Notes: generated by a model from the letters alone, not told the origin. A stretch of 64,000 bases of DNA from Lunularia cruciata (GCA_948567375.1 OX419759.1:52305493-52369492), one strand, 5' to 3'. Positions 32,327-46,060 are shown, counted from the stretch's first letter. Made by a program: numbers and translations.

Positions 32327-34969
32327 AAATGAGTGGGCAGATTTGAGTGCAGGTAACGGGGGATCTAACTGGGAATGAGAAGTTCGATGTCAACACAGCA
32401 CAGAAGTTTCTACAGAGTTTCAGAAGACAGAACAGAGGAGAGTAAGAGGCGATAATTTCGACCACGACGTTAGTGGAGGAGTCTCCTGTTCACATGTGTC
32501 ACGGTCCTTAAGGCTCCCGTTTCCATCTGGTATAGGGTCCAGGAAAAGAGGCTTTGAAGAAGTCACTTGGTTAAGTTCTGTGTCATGCATCTCACCAGCA
32601 TCATGCGACTGAACGACCGAAAGTCATGACCTTCAAACCCGAGTGCAGGAACGAGATCCAAAACAGAGATCTATGATAACCGAAATTGGGCTCCAGGCAT
32701 GGGAGACGCTTAACAGACTCTTTGAAGAGCAAAAGAACCGGCAGAAATCTTTTGTATCTCACCAAAGGCGGAGCTGGCAGGGACAGACAAAAGTCCAATT
32801 TTAATACGGTGGTTGCAAGTGATAAGTCGATAAGATGCTGTTTTAGTTGGGAGGGGAGATGGAGGCAGAGTGTCATGGAATTAGTGCTAGTGCTGGATAT
32901 AGGATGCCGAGATTATAGGCGCAGAGAAGTTACATGTAATTTCAGGCTGTGCCCAGCTAAACGAGAAAATAAAATCAATGATGCGCAGATAAAGTTGATA
33001 GAGTTGGAAGAAGTTGGATGCACTGTCGAATGTGTTTGATTCCAGCTTCAGAATTTAATCCAACCTGTGAAGCTGAAGAAACGTACGAAGCACTTTCAAA
33101 TTTAGGAAATCAGAATTTATGGTTGATCTTTGTTGTTGCTTTTCTTATTCTGCGTTTAGTTTTCTAGATTATGAGATCACCCAGCGCAGTTGAAAAGACT
33201 TCGAGATAGATTTTGTGATGGTGTTAACAATTGGGCTCTGTAGGCACGCAGGAACATTACCATTGTTCAAAGAATGACACATGCCATTGCGAGGCCCCAA
33301 ATCATGAATAGAAACGGGATTCCTTGACGCTGGATCCCTGGTAGCATGTGTACATCCGTAGCGATTCACAGAATTTCAGTTAATGTACATATAGCACACT
33401 CTAGTCGTACTCCCGAAGTACTTGCGGAATGAAAATGAACAGGATTCGGTTTTTTTCCCCTGGGTATGTCCTAGCTCGAGCGATACATCCCACATACAGC
33501 ATTAACTGTGGAGCATATGTTACAACATCGGAACAACTTGGAAAACCCTAGTTCGTTGGCAGTGTTCCAGTTGTGCCATTCTTCTAGACGAATAGTGAGC
33601 TAGCCCAACTCCTCGACACCTTAGCTCACGGTTATATGTGTTCGCAAGTCACAACTAGCTATAGCAAACACCAATTTGAATGAGATTCAGAATTCTGAAT
33701 TCAGAATGATTTGTCCGATTTACCGGATCATAAATGGTGCACTGTCAGTGCGACTGCATTATACCCAACATGTTAGTTAGCTATAGAGAGTGCGACATGT
33801 ATACGATATACGTGTGGATGACTTAGACGAGTCATTCTGGTAGTCCGATGCCAGTTTCTTACGTGACGACCAATGGTAAAACATCCGATGTCTTTTGATG
33901 TTGATTATCGTATCGAGTTTCTGGATTATTTCCGGAGGCACATCTATTATTTTGAAATGAATCAGTGAAGGAATGGACTTGCTTCTCACCTCCACCTTCA
34001 GGCATTGGCGAATCATCCATTTGAGTTCAGGATATGGAATCAGCGGAGTTGCTCTGATCCTGCGTAGAGTTTACACTCGTACTGGATTGGAGCGGCGCAG
34101 ATGGTGTGTTCTTGGGTGCTGTGTTTCTCGATTTTCGATCAGAATCATGCCCGCATGAAAGTACAGGATACAAAACAAAGGTGTACGTTGTCCACCGAGA
34201 TGACGCGATACATAGAATATCAACGAGTCTTTGACGTGGATATCTTTTGATTGCCTCCAGACAGCTACACTGAAAAATATTGGACATGTCTTATATCTAC
34301 TCCGCGATTCCTGTAATACAGTACATGGAGTATTCCGGCGGCTGCCATATCTGAATAGGGGTACCTGTTCATATTTGCAAACAACACTGTGAGACGTTCC
34401 ACCTAGTTGATTGGTGTTGCTCATTTGAGTACTTAGAAACAGACATCAACACTGAGACGGACCAAAGACCATGCCTGGTTCCATATTTGTCGTACCTAGA
34501 TCCATTACTTCTGTTATGCTAATTATGACGAGGACTAAAGAATCATGGCTCAAGTTCTCTTGTTAGGGTTCGTAAGAAAGAAATGAACTGGCCCTAACGA
34601 ATCGGAGAATGGGTGGAGTTTCTGTAGCCGTGAATAGTAATGCACATCTACAGAACTGGAATCATTCTGGATTGTACAACGCCCGATAGGTCTCAATTGC
34701 AAGACTATTAGATACCCGATTCATTGAATCGAAATCAGTTTAGAAATGTTCCTCTACAATAATAGTATATCCTATTTGCGGATGGAACTTGTGACTTATC
34801 CGTCCTGAAATATAAGCAAGAGCTTGCCCTTTTTGTATTAGGTACACTTTTACATAGAAATCATCGAACAAATTATTAACGGCTGAGTTTTAATGATTGT
34901 TCACTCGCTAAAGCTATAACCATTGAAATTTGAAGAAGTACCATCTAAAGAAAGGCATGGGACAGGATT
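32327..34969. other. Intergenic downstream of the LBD gene, no gene seen
   Basis: 2.6 kb of moderately GC-balanced, apparently single-copy DNA. Only short frames on both strands; none resembles a known protein or repeats elsewhere in the window. Confidence 0.55.
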
Positions 34970-37076
34970 GTGCCAAACGAGTGACTCCATTCGTTTTGCA
35001 CAATCCTGTCCCATGCCCGTCTTTACTACGAGACAATGCGGTTCTTCTTTGAAGCACATTGCTTATGTAGCATAATCTAACTAGTCCACATTTGGTTCGT
35101 GGTTCTAGAATTGATTAGTCTCTAAATACTTCTCTTTGATGGATGCATAGATGTACATTTCTACATCATTATTACTATTCTTGCTCTACCAATCGTTCTA
35201 TGCTCCATCTACTATGGCTTGTTCTACGGTCTCTGTCTCATTAATAATCCTTTCAATCTCTTTAATTTGAAAACAATCATCATCTTGCATTTCCAAATCA
35301 ATAAATTCTCTCTATTGAATCAACTAATGTATATTATATCTCCTTGTCCCCATTGTGTTCCAATTTACACTTAGATTTGAAAAATCTCTTCTAGTATCTC
35401 GGTGCTCTGCATTTCTACACCAAGAAAACGCTTCTATCACTATTGATGCATTGCAAAATGTGTAATTATAACCTATCAAACACTTTCATAAATACCGATG
35501 CAAATCTATAAAACATTTACAACATACAACGAACACAAAAAGGGATACAAAAAATTTCTAAAAAATTCGTCTTGTTGCGAATCTAGTTGCATGAAGTGAA
35601 AAATGGAAGACCTGTATGCTAGTATGCAAGTTTTAAGTTAATGAAAATTTTGAGAGTGTTGCTTGGCCTTACTTCTCCAGGTTACTACTCTCCCGTCTCG
35701 CTGCTCAAGCTTTTTTAACTAGGCTGCAAACATCTTCATGGAATAAATGACTTACTCAAAGGTACGACTTAAATACTCTACTTAATTGGATATTAGGTGT
35801 TATCTATAAACTCTCACACCTCTAGTATAGGTACATGTATATCAATGCATATGTACTTCTCTCTGAAACGTACTTTCAATAATTCAATCTAAGGGATTTG
35901 GGGGTGATGTAAAAAACCAGTAACTATTTGTACAGTACGTGAGGAAAATTTTTATGGACGTGATAAGAGTATGCGATAAGGGATATTTTATGGTACCCAG
36001 ATTACATCCACCCTTACTAGATCAGAAGAAGAAAGATGATTAGTTATATTTTATGGTAGGCTGAGGCTTACCGATGGGTTTCTAAGCTTTAGTTAGAAAG
36101 AAATAATGAATATTCCACAAGTTAATATTCTTCCACCTCTAAAATGATTAATTATATTATAATTACCTCTAACTAATCTAACACGGAAACATCAAATCTA
36201 ACTAATCTAATACGGAAACATCAACCCACCATTGAAATAGAAATTTCTTCCAAACAATGCAGCCCGGACTATAAACGTGTAAATTTCTTTTTCGTATTCG
36301 TACTATTCATATATGTCAAAGTTTTTTTTACAATACCGTAACAGAAAACTTGCGGGCAGTGGTTCGGGGTCCCATCAGAAATTCGTAAATTTCCCATTTG
36401 AATCTTCCGATGTCCTTTAAAACATGGAACTTGTGTCACCGTCCACGGAGCGATCCTCAGGTAACCATCGGGGCTTCCCTCCCAATCACGCTGGGGAAGG
36501 GCCTCCAAATCTCCCTCCAAATCTCCCTCCAAATCTGACAGCAAACCGTCCCCGTACCAAAGATGTGTGATGCCCGTGGGTGTTGGGAAGTCACGTCTTC
36601 ACCTATATGTACATGCAAAGGGTTTGTTCTAATGTCGAATTCGTAGCTAGAAGCACCTGCTGCGCTGGACTACTCCCAGAACCAATTTCCCTCGTGCCCA
36701 CAAGTACATGGCTTTTAATAATGATATCACACTCTGTTCATATATAATCCACAAGAAAACACTGTCAAAGAGTACACAACGAAGGAAGAATAATAAAATC
36801 TGAGTGGGTCTCCGTTTACTGCTTCTTCCTTCTCTTTATTATGGCTATAAATTCAGCAAGTTTTGTAAGAGAAATTCTATTTGCAATGAAGATGAAACAG
36901 GTCAAATGTATTCGTTGGATACTTCTTTAAAGATGTAAAGAAATTTTGCTTAATCGGTGATCAAACTCAAAACCAAGACTTTTACCGAAGCTGCAAGGAA
37001 CAAACCCTAAAAGGAATAAAGATAAAAGTAAACATGGAAAATCAAAATCTCACTGAACTATCCTATCAAACTGTTC
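34970..37076 (+). repeat. 2-kb duplication, copy 1
   Basis: Matches 50,633-52,635 from CAGGATTGTGCC to AATCTCACTGAACT. Close similarity runs throughout, with two structural differences: copy 1 has about 170 bp extra at 36,224-36,395, and lacks about 150 bp of the GC-rich core, replaced by a threefold CCCTCCAAATCT tandem at about 36,498-36,537. Just before it, 34,955-35,015 contains an inverted repeat around GACAGGATTGTGC. Confidence 0.9.
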
Positions 37077-38920
37077 TTTTGCACAATATGGTTAAGGGTA
37101 TATTCACAATATTTTGAAATTACAATGGTATATTCCAGATTACGGCAAAATACAAAGGTACTTCTGAAGTTTTCCCTTGATTTTTCTCACGCTGGTGTAA
37201 AAGTTGGATGACGTACGACAACCACAAAAGTGTAAAATTCATATCTTCTTCCTTGCACATACATACGCGCGTTTTTCATAATATTAGCGATATGAGAGGT
37301 AGAATTTAGTGAACGTAAGATCCATCAACCCACCCTAAATTGTAAATGTACACAATTATATTTGAAGAGGGCTGGGCTGATTCGGATATTATTTGTATTT
37401 CCTAATCATGAAAAACAAAATTTCATGTTTATCCTAATCATAACTTGAATATCTACAAAATTTAGATTAATCAGATTTATTTGGTTCAACTCACTTTAAA
37501 GTAATAATATACAAGTTTATCCCTTGCAAGTAAAACGGGTAGTACTACATAAGAATGAGCGAAATAATCCTTAGCTTTGAATTATCTAAAATTCTAAAGG
37601 CGCTAATAGTTTCAAAGATTGAAATAATTCCATAATAATATCCATTCTTGTATATACCCCTGTCAATAATATTCACCTCTAATTTCATGTGTGTAGTTAG
37701 CGCGCATATGTAAGCATTATCTCTAATTATCTAATTAGTTCTCCTAAACTAGAAGCAGGGCCCTCATGGAATAATCAAATACACACTAGTGAAGTAAAAA
37801 TGACTTTCATTTACTGAAATTTTGTCTATTTTCATATAAATTGTGACTGAGGATGGAAGGCATATTCACACCACTTAGAGTAGATTCTACATATATAGAA
37901 ACTTAACAGTACCTCAACTTTGGCACTTAACGGCCCCACCCCAAGAGGCACTTAAAAATACCCCAAAGTGTGACTTGGATGTAGTCAGTACGTGCTGGCA
38001 CAGGCCGACTAAATTTAGACTGCTAGATTTCGTTTGTGTAAAGGACAGCGAAGGTTATAGCAATTCTGGGAAGTTTCCGACAATCCCTGTTAGCTAACAG
38101 ATTCGCTGGCACGTCAGCTCATATTTGCCGCCAACTAAGACTACTAGATGTCACGTTGAGCTTTGGGGTGTTACTAAGTCTTTCTCCAACTTGGAGTGCC
38201 AAGTTGGGCCTAACTGCCAACGTTAGGGTCCTGTTAAGTCCATCTCCGCTAGCTACTAAGTTCTTTAATAGTGACGTGAACTGTGAAGTGCAAAGTGCGA
38301 GAAGACTGCAGACACTCCAGACTTTTTTAGTTGTTTCTGCTGAAGGCAGAGTATATTGCGGTATCAATTCCTGGTCAAAACAGCGATATACTAGTTGCAC
38401 AATTTGGGCATCTTAGAGCATGCAGGAGGATCAGGAGCCTCAACCTCATCCTCGAGGATATAGAAGATCAATAGTTAGTTTGTTCGCTGTAACTCCTACC
38501 GGGGACATTCCAGATTTGAAGCTTGTAAATTGCTAGTTCTGGTTGCTTGATCAGGAAGCTGCATCAACAAGAGCCTTGATTGATTATTACCCTGTCGACA
38601 ATTTGAGGTTTTGTACAATGGAGATTCACTAACCACACAGTCTCGCGTGAGGACATTCATACTAACAGCAGCATTTGTTGTGTTCATAAGTAGAAGAAGA
38701 TCTAAAAGTTGAATTTCTTTGGGTCTGTTAACGTTTGCTAAGGAGTTATGCAGTTGACATATGCTGTGAGTTTGATTCTTGTGATTTTTCACAACCTACT
38801 CGGTCCGAGGAGTATTTTATTCGTTTGAACTAGTTTATTTTTGTTGCTTGACCTTCAACCGAACTATTTGGAAGTCATTAGCTTTGCGAACCTTTGCTGT
38901 TCTCAACTGGTGCCTTGGAA
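37077..38920. other. Intergenic, no gene seen
   Basis: AT-rich. Both strands are open for about 90 codons at 38,119-38,416, but neither reading resembles a known protein. Confidence 0.5.
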
Positions 38921-39198
38921 GTTATTGTCTATACATATTCTATCTCACTAACTCTGACATGACAGACCATATATACACAGTCTTTGTGTGTAAGTCCCCC
39001 GCAACTCATCCCTGTCACCCGTGCCATAATCAAACCAGGGCTTCCCCACTGGTCCCGTGCCCCATGGTGCCTCCGTTCTGGCACCTGCTTCACGGAATGA
39101 CAAACACTCCCCCAACAAGCAGACATGCCGGCAAGCTCAAAATGCAAATTGTGAGTAGAATGGGCGACCGCCTTGGTGAGCATGTTGGCGGAGTTGTC

Positions 39199-40701
39199 CT
39201 ATGAGACGCAGTGGAACAATGAGATTTTACCACAGCGAATATATTCATGGATGAAGTGATGGCAAATATCTATGTGTTTGGAGCGCTCATGGAAGTGCGC
39301 ATCGTGTGCGAAAGAAATGGTGACCTGGTTGTTGCTGAAGAGTGGAGTTGATCTAGGCGTGGAGAACCCAAGTTCCACAACAAGAGAGCAAAGCCAGATG
39401 GCTTCCTTGGTAGAGTACGCAATGGCTATGTATTCTGCTTCCATTGTCGAGAGTGCGACCGTAAGCTATTTCTTTGAGCTCCAGCTGACCATGCCGCCAA
39501 CAAGCTTGAAAACATACCTGGAGACAAAACAAACAATTGATCAAGCTGACCATGCCGCCAACAAGCTTGAAAACATACCTGGAGACAAAACAACAATTGA
39601 TCAAGGATTGTGCCCAATCAGCATCATTGAAGCCGATAAGTCCATGGTCGGCCAAGTTGTAGTAGATGAGACCAAGAGTATTGGTTCCCTTGAGGTATTG
39701 CCTGACATGCTTGACGGTGGTCTAGTGCATCTTGGACAGATGCGGGTGAATTGATTGATAGTCTAAACAACAAAAGCAATGTTGGGACAAGATCCAATAG
39801 CGGCATACATGAGGGAACTGATGGCGACGGCATAGGGAACATCCGCCACAAGATGTGCATCTCCTTTGGCAAGTGGCATGAGTTTGACTAAAGGACGGCA
39901 TGTTAACATGATGGCAGTCTTGCATGCCAAACCTTTCAAGGATGGTTTCAATGTAGCATCCTTGATGAAGTGTAATTGTATGAACTTGTCGGTTGCAGAC
40001 AACATGTAGGCCGACCAAAGATTTGAGCTCACCAAGGTCGGTAACTATGAAGTGCATGCTAAGTTAGGTTTGAATTGATCAAGATCAGGATGGGTGCTTA
40101 ACATGGCAGTGTCATCCACATGAATGACAATCATCATGATTTTGGTGTTGTGCTTGTGGTAATTATGAGGGTCAGTCTCAAAGTGTGTAAATCCAAGAGT
40201 GTCAAGCATGACGGTGTTGAGACGGTGTTGAACATAGCTTATGTTATTCCAAGCTCGACCGGCTTGGTTGAAGTTGCAAGGTGCTTTGTTGAGGAGGATG
40301 TGTATGGTCCCATCATCAAAACAAGGAGACTGATGCATGTAAATGTCCTCATTGAGTTTGGAGTAAAGATACACATGTTTGATGTTGAGACCGTTGACTT
40401 CAAGTTAGAGTGTGGCAGCAAGTGAAAGAACAACACAAAAAGACTCAAGAAGCATGAAGGGAGCGTATGTCTCAAAATAGTCTTGGCCAAGATTTTAGGA
40501 GAAGCCTTCACCAACACGGAAGGCCTTGTAATTTTTAATGGTACCAAGCATGTTATGTTTGATGAGAAAGATACAACGGCAACCAATAGCCTTTTTTCCT
40601 GCTAGAAATTCAAGCATTGTAAATGAATCTAAATCCTCCAATCGTTTCCACTTTACCCTCATCACCTCATCCCACTTATCCCAATCCTCTCTCTCCCTCA
40701 C
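39199..40701 (-). pseudogene. Copia RT and RNase H (broken)
   Basis: RT begins near 40,701 with the LAGKKAIGCRCIFLIKHN and YKAFRVGEGFS blocks. It continues at 40,374 with LNEDIYMHQS and IVIHVDDTAMLS (a VDD active-site region), then MHFIVTDLGELKSLVGLHV at 40,057. RNase H ends with MEAEYIAIAYSTKEAIWL at 39,444 and ERSKHIDICHHFI near 39,290. The RNase H-side region contains a 61/60-bp direct tandem duplication that breaks the frame. Confidence 0.87.
39485..39605. repeat. 61/60-bp direct tandem duplication
   Basis: The unit starting CTGACCATGCCGCC at 39,485 repeats at 39,546, differing by one base of length (AAACAAACAA versus AAACAACAA). A late event within the dead copia element. Confidence 0.95.
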
Positions 40702-40866
40702 CTCCTCTAGAGTCCTTAGTTGATCTTGGGATTGAAAGCAGAAAATAGTAGTAGGTGCTTGTGTCCTAATGGCACATTATATTTGGTGACATAGAGTCAC
40801 TTGTAGTTGATATGTTCAAAAATGCAATGTGGTGGTTGAGGTTCCTTGAGTGTAGTGGGTGTATTC

Positions 40867-41646
40867 CTAGTAGAGTGTAGTGCTTTCATCATCTTTGATG
40901 TGTCTTGCATGTATTTCATTGGAGGAACACGTAATGATGCATTGAGCGAGCATGTTTGGTGACAACATGGATGACATGGCAAGCATAGGAGATGAATTGT
41001 GCTCCCTTCCAAGATGGGAAAGGAGACCATCTGGTTGAGTGATATGTGGTATGGTTTGGCAAGAAAAGATGATGTTTTGCAAGACCATGACCTGATGGCA
41101 GTCTAGGGTATAGTAGCAAAAGTTGTCACCATTGTCATTGATGCCAATAAAGATGCATTTTTCTGATTTTGGGTTGAGATTTGACTGATGCGGAGATGGA
41201 ACCATTTCCCAACAATTGAGACCAAACTCTTGAATTTCTTATATATCAGGCCGTTGCTTCCAAAAAGCGTCATATGGTGTCTTTCCTTGGAGCACCTAAG
41301 TTGGGATGTGGTTCTTGATGTAGGCTATGTAGTTAATTGCTTCCTCCCAAAGGAAACAAAACAATCTGTGTGCAATGATAATTGCCTATGCATGTTTAAA
41401 AAGTCTGCAATTGAGACACTCTACGACACTATTTTGAGAAGGTGAGTAGGGAGTAGTAGTGCGGATGACAATACCACAAGAATCGGCATAAGAATTGAAA
41501 TTGCCTTTGTTGTATTCTTGGGAATTATCAACATTGATTTTCTTGATGGGCGGCTCAACTTGGTTATTTACAAGTTTCTCATAGTGCTTCAAGCAATCAA
41601 GAGCAAAAGAGCATGACTTCATGAAATAGACCATAATGGTATGCAA
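40867..41646 (-). pseudogene. Copia integrase (broken)
   Basis: Minus strand from 41,646: KKINVDNSQEYNKGNF, then PYSPSQNSVVECLN, is the copia integrase core block (D-N-x-x-E-Y and the catalytic Glu region). From 41,205, NLNPKSEKCIFIGINDNG is the post-integrase block. Confidence 0.85.
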
Positions 41647-42067
41647 TCCAATATCTATGAGGTCAAAAAATAATTATTTTTTTGGAGAGACTCAACTCAA
41701 GAAGAACCTTGGATATATGAAAAGATAAGATCATCAATCTCATGATCTTGATTTGTGGTGGTAATGGGGAATGGGGCTGCATGATTCTTGGCTTGGATGC
41801 AAGCCTCACAATCAAATTTGATGTTGGATAACTTGTCTATGTCCATGCCTTTGACGAGATTGTCATGGTGCATTTGAGCAAGCTATTGCTTGTTCAAATG
41901 GCCAAGAATGCAATGCCAATTGTATCATGTGCAAGCAACAAGAACAATGGTGGGCCACTTAATGACCATGTGGTAAAGTTGGCCTGTTTTATGTGATATT
42001 GTATGTACATGATGAATAGAGCACAATCCCAAATGATGTGGCATTGTGGAGAGCGCTATAAGGATTA

Positions 42068-42513
42068 TCAATGAGAATTATTCATTGATAAACATACCAT
42101 TGAGCATTGTGAACTCCTCCTCAACTTGATTAACTTCCTAATTCCCTCTTCTATCACTGCTCCTTCCTTAATGACATACATCAACAACTTTCTCCTTCCC
42201 AATATCAAAGCCAAAGTTCTTGTAGTTGTGAAGACAATTTTCAGAGTGCTCCAAGAGATCATGGTGGTAGTAGCACTTGAGATGTGCACAATCAAGGTGG
42301 GAAAAACTTGGAGCTTGATGGCAAAGAATGCCTTTTGAATGCCCTTGTTCCCAACTTCAAGTTGCAAGGCATAGTTGGTGGCTTTGTGCAATTGATGTAC
42401 TTGGTGTTCCCTTGGTGGTCAAGGATGCCACTCATCTGAATCTTCCAAGTGATGTAGTTTTCTTCACCATTGAGAAGCTTGATGCAATAGATAGAGGATG
42501 TATCATTGGCCAT
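42068..42513 (-). pseudogene. Copia gag remnant
   Basis: LLNGEENYITWKIQMSGIL at about 42,470 is the start of a copia gag (L-x-G-x-N-Y-x-x-W). Downstream pieces are in several frames with stops. Confidence 0.75.
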
Positions 42514-42840
42514 CTAGACATAACTTTGGCAATATTGGTGAAGTGATTAGAGTTTGATCCACAATGAATTAACAATGTGAGATTGATCCAACTATTGAAT
42601 TGACCAATCAAATTCAGAGTGATTGGTGATTAACTCATGAGCCCATAACCTATTGTAGATACATAGTCTATCTCACTTAATCTGATACAAGAGAGCATAT
42701 ATACACATAGTCATTGTGTGTAAGTTCTCTATGCCTCATCTATGTCACCCATGCCACAATCAAACCAATGCTTGCTGATTGTTCCCATGCTCCACAAAGC
42801 CTATGTTCTACCACTTGCTTCATGAAATGACAACAGAAGT

Positions 42841-43289
42841 GCATAAAGCTAGCTTCCTTATCAACCCTTGAAGAGTTAAATATGAGTTTTCAAGCTACAA
42901 GCAACCTTTCATTCAATAGTTGCACATTGTGTTTAGAAATACCATTCACTAAATGATGATACTTTTGCATTGAGTTGTGCATCAATGGTTTGAAATTTGA
43001 GCTTTAACATTTGTGGCTATACACCTTCAAGACTCATCTGCTTATAAAGTGCCATTGTGCTGGACCTCTAGGGGTTATCAAGTCCATTAAGAAATCTTCC
43101 GGGTTGACATCCATTCTATATGTTCCCTCAAAAATAAGAAATTTGGTCTGTCTTTTTGTAGACTTGTGCAACTTTTAAAGCAATCTTAGCTTAATCTTGC
43201 TCTCACTCAGATACTCCACTATTGCTCATCTCTTTTGGTAACTTTAAAAACATCTTATACACTACTTCCAAAACAACATGGACATGTGT
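42841..43289. other. No gene seen
   Basis: AT-rich interval between the copia element and an R3 repeat. No motif recognised. Confidence 0.5.
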
Positions 43290-44020
43290 AATACTAAGAG
43301 CTAGCCATATGATCTAGATGTGAAATTTGGTTTGGTAACATCTAGAATGATGTTATACATGATGGTCAAAATACATCAGATAGAAGTATCACCAAAAGAG
43401 TATTACTAATAGTATAAAAACCAAAATAGACTTGAAAACCTTAGAACCAATAGCTAAACATATGATTTAAAGGTGAGAATTGGTTTGGTAACATCTAGAA
43501 GGATATTACAAATGATGGACTAAATAGATCAGAAAGAGGTATCACCAAAAAGGGACTTCTACTAATAGAGTAGTGATTGAAATATGCTTGAAATCTTTGA
43601 AGGCAATTTTGGAGACCTAAACGGATGAATTAAGCCTTGAAAATGTGCACATTATCCCCAAAAAAGGAAAGAATGGCCTTCATTCCCCCTCAGTTTGTCT
43701 CATCAAGAGCTTTCCAATGGTACCTCACCCATGTGGTTTTGAGATTCTTATAGGAAGATTCCCTAAAAGATTCCCTCCCATCAAAGCTTGTTTGACCAAC
43801 CAGATAGGACCTAGACTGACATGTCATCCATCCAAGTAGGTAATCCAAGGGTGGAGCTTGCTGGCATGTCACTTATTTGTGTGCCTACTCCTCTGGTAGA
43901 GCTTCCTTGGAGGAGATCCTCTTTGTCTATATAATAAAGAGAAGGTGCTCCTTTGGGGCATTGGAGGTTTGAGTGTGAAGTTGTGCGTTTCTCAAGGTGT
44001 GTTTCTCTTTAGGTCTCCTA
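43290..44020 (+). repeat. R3 LTR-like repeat, copy 1
   Basis: Matches, in reverse complement, 45,131-45,726 and 46,800-47,600, and in the same direction 59,560-59,930. It contains a TATA-like CTATATAATAAAGAG near 43,928, followed by CTCCTTTGGGGCATTGGAGG. Its first part is internally duplicated (GGTTTGGTAACATCTAGAA at about 43,329 and 43,482). LTR-like by composition; no coding sequence. Confidence 0.75.
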
Positions 44021-44596
44021 TCCTTGGAGTATTACAACATGATTGAAGGGTCCAGAAGTTCCTTCAAAAAATGATCTTAGATTGTGTTTTGTAAGTTCTC
44101 TTGAACATGCTTATTTGTCCAATAACATTTCTTCAAGAGATCATCCTTGACATGTTTCCTTTCATAGATATGGTCTTTATAGCTCTTCAAAATTATCCAT
44201 ATGATATTCATAGCTATGGTTCTTTGGGTTCTACCTGCTCATCATAGTCTTTCCCAAGGTCATCTAGTCCCAACTCTTCAACCTCCTCAAATTGAAACTT
44301 TCCAAATTTAGGTGACTTGTCAATATAGAAGAAGTCATTGCTCTTGAGTTCTCTCATCCTCATTATGAGATTTACCTCCTTCAGTTTCCTTCCACCAAAA
44401 ATCTCTAGTTTCAAGCAAGCAAAATAGTGTTAATGAGCTTGATGTTCTTGAGTTCCCTCGTCCCAAAATTGACCTCTTGCTCTAGTTTCCTCTAACTGAG
44501 AGTGAGATTCCTAGAGTCAAGCAAATGATTGTTTGGACATTATAGATATTCTTGAGTTATCTTGTCTTGATAATTACCTCCCTTCAATTAATATGG
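44021..44596. other. No gene seen
   Basis: AT-rich, repetitive-looking DNA with recurring CTTGAGTT(C/A)TC and CCTC phrases. No gene recognised. Confidence 0.45.
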
Positions 44597-46060
44597 TAGA
44601 CATTTTCTATCATGTGTATATACATTGCTATACAACATCATATAACTATCAATATCATACACTATGGAAGCACAACTCACACATAAGTCATACATGAACT
44701 CTAAAGTCCACAATTTCCCCCTAGCTACGGGTTGGGTCCCTCTAACTCCATATGGTCATCTATTCCAAGTATGTGATATGCCTTATGGTGGACCAAGATT
44801 AGGAGGTATGGTGCTATCGAGCCCCATTGTTAGTCATTTGTCTGCAATCTATATCACATAAAGGGTGAACTAGCTATAGGTCAAGTACATCTAGGACATA
44901 ACTATTGTCATTGAGGAACCACCATAAGAGGAGGATTCAAACACACCATCCTCTCAAACTTCTTTGGTATAATCAATTCACACTCTTCCACTCAAATTGC
45001 ACTCAAATCAAATTTGAACTTGATCCTTCACTCAAAAATATACCAATGATCAAGCATTTATTATCATCAAGTCATACTCACTCTAGCTAAGAGACTCTAC
45101 GTGATGCTTGTCAGACTTTATCGACCATAGATAAAATATTTCAAGGATAGGAGAACCCCTAAGAGAAACACAAGAGAAGAAACACAAACCTTCACACTCA
45201 ATATTTTGATATCCTCAAAGAGCACCTTGTCTTTATCATATAACAAAGAGGATACCCTCAAAGGAACCTCTACCCTTGGATTACATATATGGATTGGTGC
45301 TTGTTAGCAAGCTCCACCCTTAGATTAGTTGCATGGATTGGTGACATTTTGATTCTTGTTCTATAGGGTTGGTTAAACAAATTTGACCAAAGGGAATCTT
45401 TAGGGAATCCTTTTATAGGGAGCTCAGAATTTCATGGGTGAGGTACCATTAGAAACTCTTGAGAAGAAAAACCATGGGGGAGAAGGCAAGCAATTTTACC
45501 TTGAATGAAGGAAATTGTCTATTTTCAATGTTTAATTCCTTTATTTTGGCCTCCAAAATTGGCTCTGAAGTTTTCAAGGTGTTTTTAGCTCTTGCTATAT
45601 TAGTGGAAGTAATTTTTTTGGTGACACCTTTATTTGATCTATTTGGTCTATCATATGTAAAATCCTTCCAGATGTTACAAAGCCAAATTTCACCTCTAGA
45701 TAATATATCTAGCTAATAGTATTACAATAGCCAAGAACTCAAAGACTCAACATCAAAGACGTGAGCTTTCTGGAGCTGCACTTCAAAAGTATACCCCTTT
45801 GCTTGACCTTGATCTAGTCCTAATAGCACCATTGACAACACATGTGATAGTGCAAATGGTGCAAGTGACTATGTGATCAATAGCCCTAACATGAAATCTG
45901 CCTGCCACGGGTCACACCATGTGATCAATAGCCCTAACATGAAATCTGCCTGCCATCAAGTAGTCCATGACCAACTAACAAAATAACTATGATTGCCAAC
46001 ACTAACTTCTCTAGCTTTTGAGCAAACTAGCTTTGGCATTGCAAATGTCATGACGAGTCA
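44597..46060 (-). mobile_element. Internally deleted relict of the methyltransferase-bearing gypsy family
   Basis: 44,600-44,711 matches terminal segment A. 44,712-44,940 matches the polypurine tract and 3' untranslated region at 9,060-9,290. Then, without any coding region, 44,960-45,130 plus 45,731-46,060 matches terminal repeat B (8,502-8,950). It has the same orientation as the full element. Similarity is much lower than between the full element's own repeats, so it is older. Repeat B is split by an R3 insertion flanked by ATAG. An 18-base phrase (CCCTAACATGAAATCTGC) and its surroundings are tandemly duplicated near 45,880-45,955. Confidence 0.8.
45131..45726 (-). mobile_element. R3 solo-LTR-like insertion, copy 2
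   Basis: Inserted in repeat B of the relict, splitting CCATAG from CCAAGAAC; ATAG is present on both sides (45,127-45,130 and 45,727-45,730), a likely target duplication. On the minus strand it begins TGTAATACT and runs in the direction of copy 1. About 596 bp. No coding region, so a solo LTR or short non-autonomous element. Confidence 0.7.

Larger units (their letters stand above)
38930..42840 (-). mobile_element. Decayed Ty1/copia element with LTR remnants
   Basis: Minus strand. LTR-like ends: 38,935-39,110 and 42,650-42,840 share the phrases CTATCTCACT, TATATACACA and TTGTGTGTAAGT and the TAATCAAACCA-type block. Between them, broken frames run gag, integrase, RT, RNase H in the standard copia order (listed separately). 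Every domain has stops or frameshifts, so it is inactive. LTR similarity is low enough to suggest an old insertion. Confidence 0.85.

Noticed and set aside
38119-38416. Protein-coding gene on either strand
   Set aside because: Both strands are open by chance for about 90 codons; neither has recognisable motifs or codon pattern.
39483-39606. CRISPR-like or minisatellite array
   Set aside because: Only two units, adjacent without spacers; a simple tandem duplication in a eukaryotic retroelement.
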